A DNA stretch of 64,000 nucleotides from Planococcus sp. ISL-110 (GCF_018613575.1 NZ_JAGGPX010000018.1:40627-104626), one strand, 5' to 3'. Shown: positions 53,232 to 62,141, counted from the first letter of the stretch. Notes: generated from the sequence alone by a model not told the origin. A program made the numbers and translations.

Positions 53232-54089
53232 GTGACGAACGTCTTTTTCGTCTTCTTCTTCGTCGGTATCATCGGGTTCTTCCCACAGACAGCATTCTAT
53301 TACGGCACCACCTTGCTTGTGCCGGCAAGCATCGCGTTGATCCTGCTGTCGATCCGCGGCTCTTATTACGCGTTCGCGACGTACGGCACAAAAATCAACC
53401 ACCGCGGCTATATTTTTATGTACGGCTTGTCCGGGCTCCTGCTGCCGGCATCGTTATCGCCGGTGCTGGCAATGTCAGAAGGCGGCTTTATCAAAATGGA
53501 CGGCGAATCTCCTTACCTCGATTACCTGGCGCTGTTCACCAGCCCGTTGACTTGGAGTATCGTTGTGCTGAGCTTGGCCGCAGTGCTTTACATCTCGGCG
53601 GTATTCCTGACTTGGTACGCGAGCAAAGCCGGCGACGCGAAAGCGACGCATTTGATGCGCAAATACGCATTGGTGTGGGCGGGCCCGACGATCATCACTG
53701 CAACCGGGATCATCTATGAACTGCGCAGCCACAATACGGAACATTACGAGCGCCTGCTCGATCTATGGTGGGTTTTCGGTTTGTCGTTCCTGCTGTTTCT
53801 CGGAACGGTCTACCTGCTTTGGAAACGCCATCATTACGGCTGGGCGTTCATCTTGCTGGCCGGCCAGTTCTTCACCACCTTTTTCGCTTACGGCGTTTCC
53901 CATTACCCGTATCTGCTTTATCCGTACTTGACGATCTACGACAGTTTCACCAATGAAGCGATGGCCATTTCGCTGATCATTGCATTCATCGCAGGGCTCG
54001 GCCTCTTGCTGCCTTCGCTGTACCTGTTGTTCCGATTGTTCTTGTTCGATAAAGATTACGTCAAAGGGGAATCGGACTATCACGTATAA
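53232..54089 (+). CDS. cydB: CydB (cytochrome bd oxidase subunit II), N-terminally truncated
   Basis: 285 residues after a GTG at 53232 that lacks a ribosome site; the same frame is CydB-like back to about 53199 (FQQRYLSPVWEVTNVFFVFFFV). Several membrane segments follow, with GIIGFFPQTAFYYGTTLLVPASIAL and YGVSHYPYLLYPYLTIYDSFTNEAMA typical of CydB. The first ~50 residues expected for the family are absent, replaced by the 28-bp recombinase site, and no cydA lies upstream. So this is a stranded 3' part, probably non-functional. GC is high compared with the neighbouring TA module. The small subunit cydS follows. Confidence 0.85.
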   Translation: MTNVFFVFFFVGIIGFFPQTAFYYGTTLLVPASIALILLSIRGSYYAFATYGTKINHRGYIFMYGLSGLLLPASLSPVLAMSEGGFIKMDGESPYLDYLALFTSPLTWSIVVLSLAAVLYISAVFLTWYASKAGDAKATHLMRKYALVWAGPTIITATGIIYELRSHNTEHYERLLDLWWVFGLSFLLFLGTVYLLWKRHHYGWAFILLAGQFFTTFFAYGVSHYPYLLYPYLTIYDSFTNEAMAISLIIAFIAGLGLLLPSLYLLFRLFLFDKDYVKGESDYHV

Positions 54090-54103
54090 AGGAGGAAGCA
54101 GAG

Positions 54104-54208
54104 ATGCAGGATTTTCTAATATTTTATGCGCCATTTCTGGTGTTCATCCTCGCGATTGGAGTCGCTTTTTGGAGTGCGTTTATTGATTCACCTACGTCCA
54201 GAAAATAG
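54104..54208 (+). CDS. cydS: CydS, small subunit of cytochrome bd oxidase
   Basis: 34 residues, MQDFLIFYAPFLVFILAIGV then AFWSAFIDSPTSRK, one membrane helix. It matches the pattern of the 33-residue CydS of Geobacillus bd oxidase (M-Q-x-F-L-x-x-Y-A-P start). ATG 54104 follows AAAGGAGGAAG. It lies 14 bases after cydB, as expected, and is intact although its partner is truncated. Confidence 0.82.
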   Translation: MQDFLIFYAPFLVFILAIGVAFWSAFIDSPTSRK

Positions 54209-54312
54209 ATAGTGGATCCCCCCTATAGTACAATGGGCAATTTACCGTTACCTTTAAACAGAAGTATTAAAATTCAAATAATAAAAAAATTAAAGAATGG
54301 GGAGAACATACT

Positions 54313-55716
54313 ATGTTATTAAAATATTTTTATGATTCGAATCTAGCTCAAGCTTCATACATGGTGGGCTGCCAACAGTCCAACGAAGCAGTCATTATCG
54401 ATCCTGCGAGGGACATTGCTCCATACGTGGAGGCTGCAAAGAAAGAAGGCATGAAAATCATTGGTTCATTTGAAACTCATATCCATGCTGACTTTGTGAC
54501 GGGTTCCAGAGAACTCGCTTCACAGGAAGGCGCTAAAATGTATCTCTCAGATGAAGGTTCGGCTGATTGGAAATACGAAAATTTAGAGCATATACCGCAT
54601 CAACTGGTAAAAGATGGGGATCAAATCAAAGTGGGTAATTTAACTTTTACCGTACTGCATACTCCTGGGCATACCCCGGAAAGCATCTCTTTCACATTAA
54701 TTGACGGCGGCATCCCAGCGGAAGAGCCAATGGGCATCTTCACGGGTGATTTTGTTTTTGTTGGAGACGTGGGCCGACCTGATTTGTTGGAAAAAGCCGC
54801 GAAAATGGAAGGTACCTCAGCGGAAGGTGCGAAACAAATGTTTGAGTCCTTAAAAAAATTCAAGCAACTTCCGGATTATTTGCAATTATGGCCAGGGCAC
54901 GGTGCAGGAAGTGCGTGCGGCAAAGCATTGGGTGCCGTCCCATCCTCAACAATCGGCTATGAAAAAAAATACAACTGGGCATTGCAATTTGAGGATGAGA
55001 ATGAATTTTCCAAAGAGTTGTTGGATGGCCAGCCAGAACCTCCAACTTACTTTGCAGTAATGAAGCATGTGAATAAAGTAGGGCCAACACTTGTAAAAGA
55101 ATTGGAGCCAGTTAAGGAAGTAAAGTCTTTGTCAGAAATAGAACGTCTTGTTGAAAAAGGGGTACAGGTCATTGATACTCGTTCAGCTACTCAGTTTTCT
55201 GAAAAGTATATTCCGGGTACTGTTAATATTCCTCTTAATTCTTCTTTCACTAATTGGGCTGGCTGGCTCGTGGATTATAAGCGTCCGCTTAGCATAATCA
55301 CTGCCTCCACGGATATTGAGGGAGTGGAAAAAGCTCTGCACTCAGTTGGCATCGATCAATTATCTTCTTGTATGAATGCGCAATTGATTGAAGAATCCGA
55401 AGGAGATTTTGGTTCGTACCCATCAATTAAACCCATGGAAGCTAAACAATTATTTGACAATAATAAAGTGAATATTATTGACGTACGTAATTCCAGTGAA
55501 TGGAATGAAGGCCATATTGAAGGAGCTCACCACATCTTGCTAGGTACTTTAAAAGAACATTTGGACGATATACCAACAGATAAACCAGTTTTGGTACAGT
55601 GTGGATCTGGTGTTAGATCCACAATCGGTGTCAGTGTACTGAAAAGCAACGGGTTTGATGAAGTTCTGAACTTAACAGGTGGTTATAGTCAATGGAGAAA
55701 CGAAATCGAGAAGTAA
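54313..55716 (+). CDS. cstB: Persulfide dioxygenase-rhodanese fusion, CstB-like
   Basis: 467 residues. An N-terminal metallo-beta-lactamase domain (about 1-240) has ETHIHADFVTG, LHTPGHTPES and FTGDFVFVGDVGRPDL, the mononuclear-iron persulfide dioxygenase type. Two rhodanese domains follow: the first (about 275-360) lacks the catalytic Cys (LSIITASTD), the second (about 375-467) has it (VLVQCGSGVRST). This MBL, pseudo-rhodanese, rhodanese order is that of staphylococcal CstB, which turns thiol persulfides into thiosulfate. It precedes a sulfide:quinone oxidoreductase gene by 51 bases; together they detoxify H2S. Confidence 0.9.
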   Translation: MLLKYFYDSNLAQASYMVGCQQSNEAVIIDPARDIAPYVEAAKKEGMKIIGSFETHIHADFVTGSRELASQEGAKMYLSDEGSADWKYENLEHIPHQLVKDGDQIKVGNLTFTVLHTPGHTPESISFTLIDGGIPAEEPMGIFTGDFVFVGDVGRPDLLEKAAKMEGTSAEGAKQMFESLKKFKQLPDYLQLWPGHGAGSACGKALGAVPSSTIGYEKKYNWALQFEDENEFSKELLDGQPEPPTYFAVMKHVNKVGPTLVKELEPVKEVKSLSEIERLVEKGVQVIDTRSATQFSEKYIPGTVNIPLNSSFTNWAGWLVDYKRPLSIITASTDIEGVEKALHSVGIDQLSSCMNAQLIEESEGDFGSYPSIKPMEAKQLFDNNKVNIIDVRNSSEWNEGHIEGAHHILLGTLKEHLDDIPTDKPVLVQCGSGVRSTIGVSVLKSNGFDEVLNLTGGYSQWRNEIEK

Positions 55717-55767
55717 TCCATTGTCGATCTGTAGCTTTTACTAAATTGAAAAGATGGAGGGATTAGA

Positions 55768-56961
55768 TTGAATACAAGTAAAGAAGTTGTCATTGTAGGT
55801 GGAGGATCCGGAGGCATCTCAGTAGCAGCTAGACTTTTGCGAATGTCTCCGAACCTGAAAAATCACATCACCATTATTGACCCAGCAAAATTCCATTATT
55901 ACCAGCCTTTGTGGACATTAGTAGGAGCCGGAGTTGCTGACAAAGAGGTTACCGAGCGCACGATGGCTTCTGTCATTCCAGCAGGAGCAAAATGGCTCCA
56001 GGAGAAGGTTGTGAAGTTCTTACCAGAAGAAAACGCCGTTGAACTTGGCAATAATGAGAAGATTTCTTACGATTTCCTCGTAGTCGCTGGCGGCATTGAA
56101 ATCAATTGGGACGGTGTCAAAGGTTTAAAGGATAACATCGGCAAGAACGGAGTTTGCAGCAACTACTCTTATGAACATGTAGATTACACGTGGGAAATGA
56201 TTCGCACATTCAAAGGCGGAAACGCAGTCTTTACCCATCCGGCCACACCGGTAAAATGCGGTGGCGCTCCCCAAAAAATCATGTATCTGGCTGAAGATTC
56301 ATTTAATCGTACAGGTGTAAGAGATAAAACCAACGTGATTTTTGGTTCTGCGAACCCAGCGATTTTCGATGTTCAAAAATACCGTGAGGCATTGGAAAAA
56401 GTGGTTGAAAGAAAGAAAATCGATACGCGATTCCGCACAAGCTTGATCGAGATTCGAGGAAAAGAAAAAGAGGCGGTATTCGAAAACTTGGATACGCATA
56501 AAAAAGAAGTGATTGCCTATGAGATGCTTCATGTAACGCCACCGATGCACTCACCTGCATTTATCCGGGAAAGCCCACTTGCGGATGCAGCAGGCTGGGT
56601 TGACGTCCATAAATATACATTGCAGCATAATCATTATGAGAACGTTTTCGGATTGGGCGATAGCAGCAACCTGCCTACTTCAAAAACGGGCGCAGCTATT
56701 CGGAAGCAAGCCCCTGTTGTGGCGAGTAATTTACTTGCGGTTATGCAGCAACAACCCCTTTCGGCCATTTATAACGGCTATAGTTCATGTCCACTAGTAA
56801 CGGGCTACAATAAACTGATTCTTGCGGAGTTTGATTACGATAAACAACCGGATGAATCTATGCCATTCAATCAGGCGATCGAGCGGAGAAGCATGTATAT
56901 CATGAAAAAAGATTTGCTGCCGGTTATGTATTGGGACGGCATGTTAAAAGGGACGATGTAA
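55768..56961 (+). CDS. sqr: Sulfide:quinone oxidoreductase
   Basis: 397 residues from TTG 55768 (GATGGAGGG upstream). FAD motif VVIVGGGSGGISVAARLL, then FHYYQPLWTLVGAG (quinone/flavin region of SQR), HPATPVKCGGAPQKIMYL with a redox Cys (VKCGG), and NVFGLGDSSNLPTSKTGAAIRKQAPVVASNLL near the C-terminus. It is the type with Cys in the VKCGGAP motif and no first Cys near residue 128 of bacterial SQR I can identify, like the mitochondrial-type enzymes that hand sulfane sulfur to thiols. Membrane-associated; feeds electrons to menaquinone. Product is the persulfide used by the upstream dioxygenase. Confidence 0.9.
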   Translation: MNTSKEVVIVGGGSGGISVAARLLRMSPNLKNHITIIDPAKFHYYQPLWTLVGAGVADKEVTERTMASVIPAGAKWLQEKVVKFLPEENAVELGNNEKISYDFLVVAGGIEINWDGVKGLKDNIGKNGVCSNYSYEHVDYTWEMIRTFKGGNAVFTHPATPVKCGGAPQKIMYLAEDSFNRTGVRDKTNVIFGSANPAIFDVQKYREALEKVVERKKIDTRFRTSLIEIRGKEKEAVFENLDTHKKEVIAYEMLHVTPPMHSPAFIRESPLADAAGWVDVHKYTLQHNHYENVFGLGDSSNLPTSKTGAAIRKQAPVVASNLLAVMQQQPLSAIYNGYSSCPLVTGYNKLILAEFDYDKQPDESMPFNQAIERRSMYIMKKDLLPVMYWDGMLKGTM

Positions 56962-56982
56962 CAGAAGAAAGGAGATTTGTTT

Positions 56983-57549
56983 ATGACAAATTCAAACGAA
57001 CAAGTAGAATCCGTTGATTCCTTGTCTTCAGCCTTGGCTGATCCGGAAGTAAAGCAATCCATCACCAATTTATTGAACCGGCTACCTGAGCTTGAAAAAG
57101 GAATCGGGTCGCTTGAAAACGTTGTTGATTTTGGTCAATCATTATTAGATGACAAACCTTTCATTGATGACATGGAAAACAAACTGGCTATTCACCAACT
57201 TGATATGGAAACCTTAAGTTCGTTGTTAATTCTGTTGGAAAAGTTACCGATACTTATTGCATCTATCAATAAGATTGAAGAGTCATTAGCCTTTGTAACA
57301 GCTATTAGCCAAGATGCTGCTTCAGTGGACTATCTAACGCATCAAGTAAATGTATATACAGAACCGGTCATAGCAGAAGGCAGAAAAGGAATGGCTTTCA
57401 TTTCTACCGTTAAAATGAAGGCAGAAAAAGACAAAAAAAGGTATTCAATTTTCTCGGTTTTTAGATGGCTAAAAGATCCAGCTGTCCAAAAAGGATTTCG
57501 CTATATCAATGCTATCTTAGTAACACTAAATGAAAAAAAACCTAAGTAG
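56983..57549 (+). CDS. DUF1641 protein linked to SQR
   Basis: 188 residues from ATG 56983 (GAAAGGAG upstream). Amphipathic helices with repeated Leu-rich patterns (SSLLILLEKLPILIASINKIEESLAFVTAIS) and a C-terminal FRWLKDPAVQKGFRYINAILVTL segment, which is the DUF1641 core. DUF1641 genes occur next to flavoprotein dehydrogenases (SQR, formate dehydrogenase), where the protein may help membrane attachment or quinone access (inference). Starts 21 bases after sqr, so it is co-transcribed; a terminator follows. Confidence 0.82.
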   Translation: MTNSNEQVESVDSLSSALADPEVKQSITNLLNRLPELEKGIGSLENVVDFGQSLLDDKPFIDDMENKLAIHQLDMETLSSLLILLEKLPILIASINKIEESLAFVTAISQDAASVDYLTHQVNVYTEPVIAEGRKGMAFISTVKMKAEKDKKRYSIFSVFRWLKDPAVQKGFRYINAILVTLNEKKPK

Positions 57550-57612
57550 GTATGATTTATTTAGTCCTCCAGTAAGGAAGATTTGGCAATTAGCTGATAA
57601 AATAATGGGCAA

Positions 57613-57645
57613 GACCGATTCTTTTAAGGGTCGGTCTTTCTTTAA
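57613..57645 (+). terminator. Terminator after the sulfide genes
   Basis: AAGACCGA, a 10-base loop, TCGGTCTTTCTTT; ends the persulfide dioxygenase-SQR-DUF1641 operon. Confidence 0.85.
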
Positions 57646-57674
57646 TTAGCATAAGCAAGGAGCTGTGAAGAATT

Positions 57675-58709
57675 ATGAATGAAAAATTTAATGACAATAA
57701 ATACTCTCATCAGATTTTTCAACATATTCAGGATGGCATTATTGTTATGAATGATGAGCGCTTTATCGTTCTGATGAATCCGGCTGCGGAAAATTTAACC
57801 GGGTGGAAACAGAATGCAAAAGTACCCTACTGCACTTTTTGTGAACATCGAAAGGTGTCGGATGGAGAAAATAAGTGCTACTTGATTCAAAATGATGAAG
57901 TTCCCTATTTTTTATCCGAAATGCCCACTTATCATGGGAATCAAATTAAAGTAGAAATGAGCACTGCTTTGATGTTCAATGATGAGCGTTCTGGGAAGAA
58001 AGAATATCTTTTAGTCTTGCGAGATCAAAAATTAAAAGAAAAAGAAGAAGAAGCTCGGATTGCAAAACTGATTTTGAAACAAGTAATCGATGCTCAAGAA
58101 AACGAACATAAACGGCTTGCACAAGAATTGCATGACGGCATTGGACAATCTTTGTATACGATTTCTTTAGCTCTGCAATCAATTGAGTCTAGGGTAGAAG
58201 ATACAAAGCTATTGGATTACATGAACGATGTCCGAACAGAGCTTGACCATGCCATGAACGATATCAAATCCTATTCTCAACGTCTAAGACCCCAAAGCCT
58301 GGATCGTTTAGGCTTAGTGGCAAGTGTTCAAAGTCTGGCTACTTCCTTTCATACGGTACACCCTACTCTAAAAATAAATTTGGAAATAAATCAAGTGAAC
58401 CGTTTGCCCTCATTAGTTGAAATCAATGTATACCGCATCATTCAAGAAGCTTTGCACAATGCCATAAAATATTCCCTCGCAAATTCTTTATGGATTAGAA
58501 TGGAAGTCGAAAATGAATACTTTTTATTGTCTGTAGAAGATAATGGAGTTGGATTCGATACAGGAAATCTGACAAATGAAGGGCTTGGACTGCGTCATAT
58601 GGAAGAACGAATTGAGCAATTGGACGGAGAATTCTTTTTGAGGAGCCAATTAAATAGAGGCACGCGCATTTATGTGAAAATTCCATTGAAGGATGGGGTG
58701 CAACAATGA
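57675..58709 (+). CDS. NarX/NreB-type sensor histidine kinase with PAS domain
   Basis: 344 residues, cytoplasmic. An N-terminal PAS domain (residues 13-120) contains C53-T-F-C56 and C68, spaced as C-x2-C-x11-C; NreB binds a 4Fe-4S oxygen-sensing cluster with C-x2-C-x11-C-x2-C, and here the fourth position is Ile71. The HisKA_3 dimerisation domain has RLAQELHDGIGQSL (phospho-His153) and the HATPase_c domain has ALHNAIKYS, VEDNGVGFD and GLGLRHMEERIEQL. It should phosphorylate the downstream NarL-type regulator (overlap of 4 bases). Likely signals: sulfide/persulfide or redox state, from its neighbours. Confidence 0.87.
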   Translation: MNEKFNDNKYSHQIFQHIQDGIIVMNDERFIVLMNPAAENLTGWKQNAKVPYCTFCEHRKVSDGENKCYLIQNDEVPYFLSEMPTYHGNQIKVEMSTALMFNDERSGKKEYLLVLRDQKLKEKEEEARIAKLILKQVIDAQENEHKRLAQELHDGIGQSLYTISLALQSIESRVEDTKLLDYMNDVRTELDHAMNDIKSYSQRLRPQSLDRLGLVASVQSLATSFHTVHPTLKINLEINQVNRLPSLVEINVYRIIQEALHNAIKYSLANSLWIRMEVENEYFLLSVEDNGVGFDTGNLTNEGLGLRHMEERIEQLDGEFFLRSQLNRGTRIYVKIPLKDGVQQ

Positions 58710-59347
58710 TTAGAGTTTTAGTAGTGGACGATCATATTTTGATAAGAAAAGGACTGGTCCTTTTACTGGAATCCTATTCTGACATCTCCATCATTGGAGA
58801 GGCCAGCGAGGGAGAGGAAGCCATTAGACAAGCTCTAAAAGAAGAACCGGATGTTATTTTAATGGATATCTCTATGCCGAATGGGATTGATGGCATTGTG
58901 GCTACGCAGGAGATACTAAAAAATTCGAAAGGTATCAAAATCATTTTGCTTTCTATGCATGATGAGGAAGGATATGTTCAGGAAGCTATCGAAATTGAGG
59001 CAGACGGATATATATTGAAAAATAGCCAAGGGGGCGAATTACATCATGCGATTCAGCAAGTGCACAAAGGCGAAAAATATTATAAAGTCGGGCTTCCCCC
59101 TGAGCAAATTAAGCGGCTTTTTGAAAATAGAGGCAAAAAGCAAGCTTCGGTTCTAACATTAAGAGAGCAGGAAGTACTTCGGTTGGTGGTCTACGGCTAC
59201 ACAAATAAACAAGTTTCGGAAAAACTATCCATCAGCCCAAAGACGGTTGAAAACCACAAAGCTAATATTATGGCAAAGCTCGAATTGAAGCAAAAATCAG
59301 AGTTGATTCAATACGCTATTGCCAATCATTATATTGATCCGCAATAG
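58706..59347 (+). CDS. NarL/FixJ-family response regulator
   Basis: 213 residues. Receiver domain with VVDDH acidic pair, phospho-Asp54 (VILMDISMP) and Lys of ILKNS; C-terminal LuxR-type HTH LTLREQEVLRLVVYGYTNKQVSEKLSISPKTVENHKANIMAKL. Partner of the overlapping histidine kinase gene. Targets probably include the neighbouring sulfide operon or the peroxiredoxin (inference). Confidence 0.92.
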   Translation: MIRVLVVDDHILIRKGLVLLLESYSDISIIGEASEGEEAIRQALKEEPDVILMDISMPNGIDGIVATQEILKNSKGIKIILLSMHDEEGYVQEAIEIEADGYILKNSQGGELHHAIQQVHKGEKYYKVGLPPEQIKRLFENRGKKQASVLTLREQEVLRLVVYGYTNKQVSEKLSISPKTVENHKANIMAKLELKQKSELIQYAIANHYIDPQ

Positions 59348-59411
59348 GAAGGATTAGGATAGGGGGAATCCCCCATATAAATAAACTCTGTTAAATGTAA
59401 TAATTATCATG

Positions 59412-59426
59412 TAATAATAATTATAA
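59412..59426 (+). promoter_or_regulatory. PerR-like box overlapping the leader of the peroxiredoxin gene
   Basis: TAATAATAATTATAA, whose complement TTATAATTATTATTA matches the PerR/Fur-type box TTATAATNATTATAA at all but one position. It lies directly against the ribosome site, with a similar AT-rich dyad just upstream (TAATAATTATCAT). Repression by PerR and release by peroxide is expected. Confidence 0.65.
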
Positions 59427-59439
59427 GGAGTTGGATGAA

Positions 59440-60099
59440 ATGGAAATGAAAAACCAAGAAGTCGAAACAACATCTATCCCGCGTATCGGGGAACCCGCAC
59501 CGAGCTTCGAGATCGAAACAACACATGGTGTAATAAATAGCGAATCGTATAAAGGAAAATGGTTCATTCTATTTTCTCATCCATCAGATTTTACACCGGT
59601 TTGCACGACTGAGTTTATCGGATTTCAACGCATATTCCCAGAGCTTCAGGAGCTGAATACTGAATTGATTGGGTTGAGTATTGATAGTGTCCACTCTCAC
59701 ATTGCCTGGGTAAGAAATATTGAAGAAAAATTCCAGGTGAAAATTGAATTTCCAATTATCGCAGATCTTAACAAAGAAGTGGCAATTAAATATGGAATGC
59801 TGATGGCTGGGAATCAAAGCACAGAAGCATCAAGAGCAGTGTTTGTTGTCGATGACAAACAAGTGATTCGCGCCATCATTTACTACCCACTGAGTACGGG
59901 GAGAAACATGGATGAAATTTTACGGTTAGTAAGAGCGCTTCAAACTGCTGATGAACATGCAGTGGCAACACCTGCTGATTGGATGCCAGGAGAAAAAGTA
60001 ATCGTTAAGCCGCCAAGAACGCAGCAGGAAGCTGACGAACGTGCAAACAGCAACGAGTATGAATACGTTGATTGGTATTTCAGCAAGAAAAATCTTTAA
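59440..60099 (+). CDS. 1-Cys peroxiredoxin (AhpC/Prx6 type)
   Basis: 219 residues from ATG 59440 (TAAGGAG 9 bases upstream). The peroxidatic site is SHPSDFTPVCTTEF with Cys55; no second Cys is present anywhere, so it is a 1-Cys enzyme. A Prx6-type C-terminal domain follows (TPADWMPGEKVIVKPPRTQQEA). It reduces H2O2 and organic or sulfur peroxides, using an external thiol. The PerR-like box upstream fits peroxide induction. Followed by a hairpin terminator. Confidence 0.93.
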   Translation: MEMKNQEVETTSIPRIGEPAPSFEIETTHGVINSESYKGKWFILFSHPSDFTPVCTTEFIGFQRIFPELQELNTELIGLSIDSVHSHIAWVRNIEEKFQVKIEFPIIADLNKEVAIKYGMLMAGNQSTEASRAVFVVDDKQVIRAIIYYPLSTGRNMDEILRLVRALQTADEHAVATPADWMPGEKVIVKPPRTQQEADERANSNEYEYVDWYFSKKNL

Positions 60100-60154
60100 T
60101 AGAGAGTGATTCGATTCTCTGTGAAAATGGTTACTATTTTAATGCGTATAAATC

Positions 60155-60207
60155 AAACCCTAAACGAAGCACTTTTTATGAGTGTCTTCTGTTTAGGGTT
60201 ATTTTTA
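60155..60207 (+). terminator. Terminator after the peroxiredoxin gene
   Basis: AAACCCTAAAC mirrors GTTTAGGGTTATTTTTA; the loop itself pairs (GAAGCACT..AGTGTCTTC). Confidence 0.85.
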
Positions 60208-60632
60208 TGAGGAATTCTATTTTACAACGATAGGTTCAATTCAAAGATAATGAAATGAAAAGCCCCTGAAATTTGCTTAGTATAAAAACTGAATTCACAT
60301 CTTAGAGGGACAGAAAGTTCAATCAGGTTCCTTGGAAAGCGCCAAATTACAATACCCCATTTAAGGTATTCATGAATTATTTAGACCACTTGTCTTGAGT
60401 TGACAATTTACATATCAAAAGACCCCTTTTTTGAAATAGCTTTCGTAATGGAGCTCTTCAAAGAATAAAGACGTCTATTCAAAACCCTTTACAGGTGATG
60501 AATAGACGTCTTGGTATTCGATAGTAACGTACATACCGATTGTTGTTTAATGAAAACTGCAACGAGCAGAACCAAAAGTCCAATAATGAAAATTTAACTA
60601 TTCTCATAAAAAAGTGAAGTGGGCTTGTTCAT
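60208..60632. other. Non-coding region with one inverted repeat
   Basis: Contains the perfect dyad AAGACGTCTATTC/GAATAGACGTCTT at 60468-60512 (19-base loop, no T-run). A partial dif arm (ATTTACATAT at about 60407) lacks its partner. No gene seen. Confidence 0.5.
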
Positions 60633-60821
60633 TTATTGCCGTTTCTTTATTTCCGGTGTTTCAACCGGTTTAGAAGAAAGTAATTGTGCTTCTTGTTTTT
60701 CTTTTAGTTTTAAATGTGCTTCTGTATACCGGGGGATAATTGAACCGCTGCCTAATCCTTCATTGATCATTCGGTCTATTGCATTAGAACGGTCAAGAGC
60801 TGATTGGTATGGGTCTTTCAT
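60633..60821 (-). CDS. Small hypothetical protein, 62 aa
   Basis: Start ATG 60821 has a very good GAGGAGGG site. The product is hydrophilic, KDPYQSALDRSNAIDRMINEGLGSGSIIPRYTEAHLKLKEKQEA, helical, with a basic C-terminus. Such short cytoplasmic proteins are common and uncharacterised in Bacillales. No partner gene nearby. Confidence 0.65.
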   Translation of the reverse strand: MKDPYQSALDRSNAIDRMINEGLGSGSIIPRYTEAHLKLKEKQEAQLLSSKPVETPEIKKRQ

Positions 60822-60849
60822 TTTACTCCCTCCTCATTATTATTTGTGA

Positions 60850-61190
60850 ATTCATTTGGAATTCTATAGCTATTCCTAAAATCGTTTATCCTGCTCTATT
60901 TATGCGGAATAAATTATTCTTACCAACCGGAGAAAATAAGATATTCACCTGATAAATATTACCCTTTTTTAGAGGAAAAGAAGGACCTCTTTAATTTATC
61001 ATATCAAATTATTATAATATTCTGAAATATATGATGCTATTACTTTGTATACTTCTATCTCAGCTATGAAACGCGATATGATAGTTCAAATGTTTCGTAA
61101 TTTCTTTGGAAGTGACAGCATGATTGGATAGGGATAAAGATAGAAGTAGGTAGACGCACTAAAAATATGAAGAAGAATGGAGCATAAACT
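60850..61190. other. Non-coding region before the small cupin gene
   Basis: AT-rich, with no gene, RNA or strong hairpin that I can support. Confidence 0.4.
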
Positions 61191-61505
61191 ATGGCGATAA
61201 AAAAACTGCAGGACCTACAAACATACGATGAAAAAAAGATGACAAAACAAATTGTTTTCGAAGAACAAAAAAGCCAGACCATCGTGTATAACTTTCTCCC
61301 AGGGCAAGTATTGCCCAAGCATGAGCATCCTCATAAAAATGCTTATGTGTTTGTAATTGAAGGGGAAGGAATATGTTCTCTGGATGGCATCGATTCCGCT
61401 ATTCAAAGGGGGAATATCATACACTGTAATTCTCATCAAACAATCAGTATAAAAAATACAGGTGCTACATCGATGACGGTATATGTCGTACTTGCAGAAG
61501 AATAG
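61191..61505 (+). CDS. Small cupin-domain protein
   Basis: 104 residues, one cupin barrel: FLPGQVLPKHEHPHKNAYVFVIEGEGICSLDG carries motif 1 (several His and Glu), QRGNIIHCNSHQTISIKN motif 2. The metal site and unusual His/Cys content (HEHPHKN, HCNSH) suggest iron or zinc binding. Function not known. The gene is followed by a near-perfect terminator. Confidence 0.8.
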   Translation: MAIKKLQDLQTYDEKKMTKQIVFEEQKSQTIVYNFLPGQVLPKHEHPHKNAYVFVIEGEGICSLDGIDSAIQRGNIIHCNSHQTISIKNTGATSMTVYVVLAEE

Positions 61506-61576
61506 ACCAACCGTTTTTTAAAATCATAAGTCCAAGAAAAAAGCTATAGGAAATGGCCCGCTATGACGATTGGGGG

Positions 61577-61613
61577 TAGTCCAACCGAGGAGTAGTCGGT
61601 TGGACTTTTTTTC
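61577..61613 (+). terminator. Terminator after the small cupin gene
   Basis: AGTCCAACCGA, loop GGAGTAG, TCGGTTGGACTTTTTTT. Confidence 0.93.
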
Positions 61614-61793
61614 ATTTTTAATTTAAGTCGATTTTATTTCGTGTGAATATAACTTAGAAGAAGACAATATGTATTCAACCTATTGATATCCATAGTTTAC
61701 TGGAAAAGTGATTCTTTAGGCTTAAGAAGCAATCGAATTCCATTCGAATCGCTGATTCTAACGGTTCTGCAAGAAAGATTTAAACGAAAGATT

Positions 61794-61821
61794 AGTTAAC
61801 ATATGAGGGATTATCGGAAGA
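61794..61821 (+). repeat. dif-like site 5
   Basis: AGTTAACATAT, spacer GAGGGA, TTATCGGAAGA. Same orientation as the other four. A 28-bp resolvase-type site follows 29 bases later. Confidence 0.65.
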
Positions 61822-61850
61822 GAGGAAGCTCTGGCTTGAGCTTCTTTTTT

Positions 61851-61878
61851 TGTCTGTGAAAGTGTACTTTTACGAACG
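61851..61878 (+). repeat. 28-bp serine-recombinase crossover-like site, copy 6
   Basis: TGTCTGTGAAAGT and ACTTTTACGAACG around GT. The right arm is perfect, the left arm has four changes from 40350-40377. It lies next to dif-like site 5. Confidence 0.65.
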
Positions 61879-62034
61879 GTTTTAATAGAACCAAGAATAT
61901 AAATTGAATGATACTTTTTTGTTGTGCAATCTAGTGTAATAAACAGAACTCATTTTGTGTGAGGAAACGTCTGCTGATTTCAAAATACATATATCAACAT
62001 CACATACGGAAGCCGGTTGTATTCTGAACAAAAA

Positions 62035-62077
62035 TAAGCTGCCACTGTCCAATTGATTATTGAACAGTGGCAGCTTA
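62035..62077. terminator. Bidirectional terminator-like hairpin
   Basis: TAAGCTGCCACTGT and ACAGTGGCAGCTTA form a perfect stem, with TTCAATAATCAATTGG as loop on the minus strand; downstream of the His-rich gene. Confidence 0.8.
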
Positions 62078-62141
62078 CAAAATTTATTTTAGTTGCAGTT
62101 AGCGAAATAGAAAAAACATGTGTTATGTGCTCATCAGTAGT

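Noticed and set aside
60400-60425. Possible sixth dif-like site (AATTTACATAT)
   Set aside because: Only the XerD-type arm is present; the other side (ACCCCTTTTTT) does not resemble the XerC arm.
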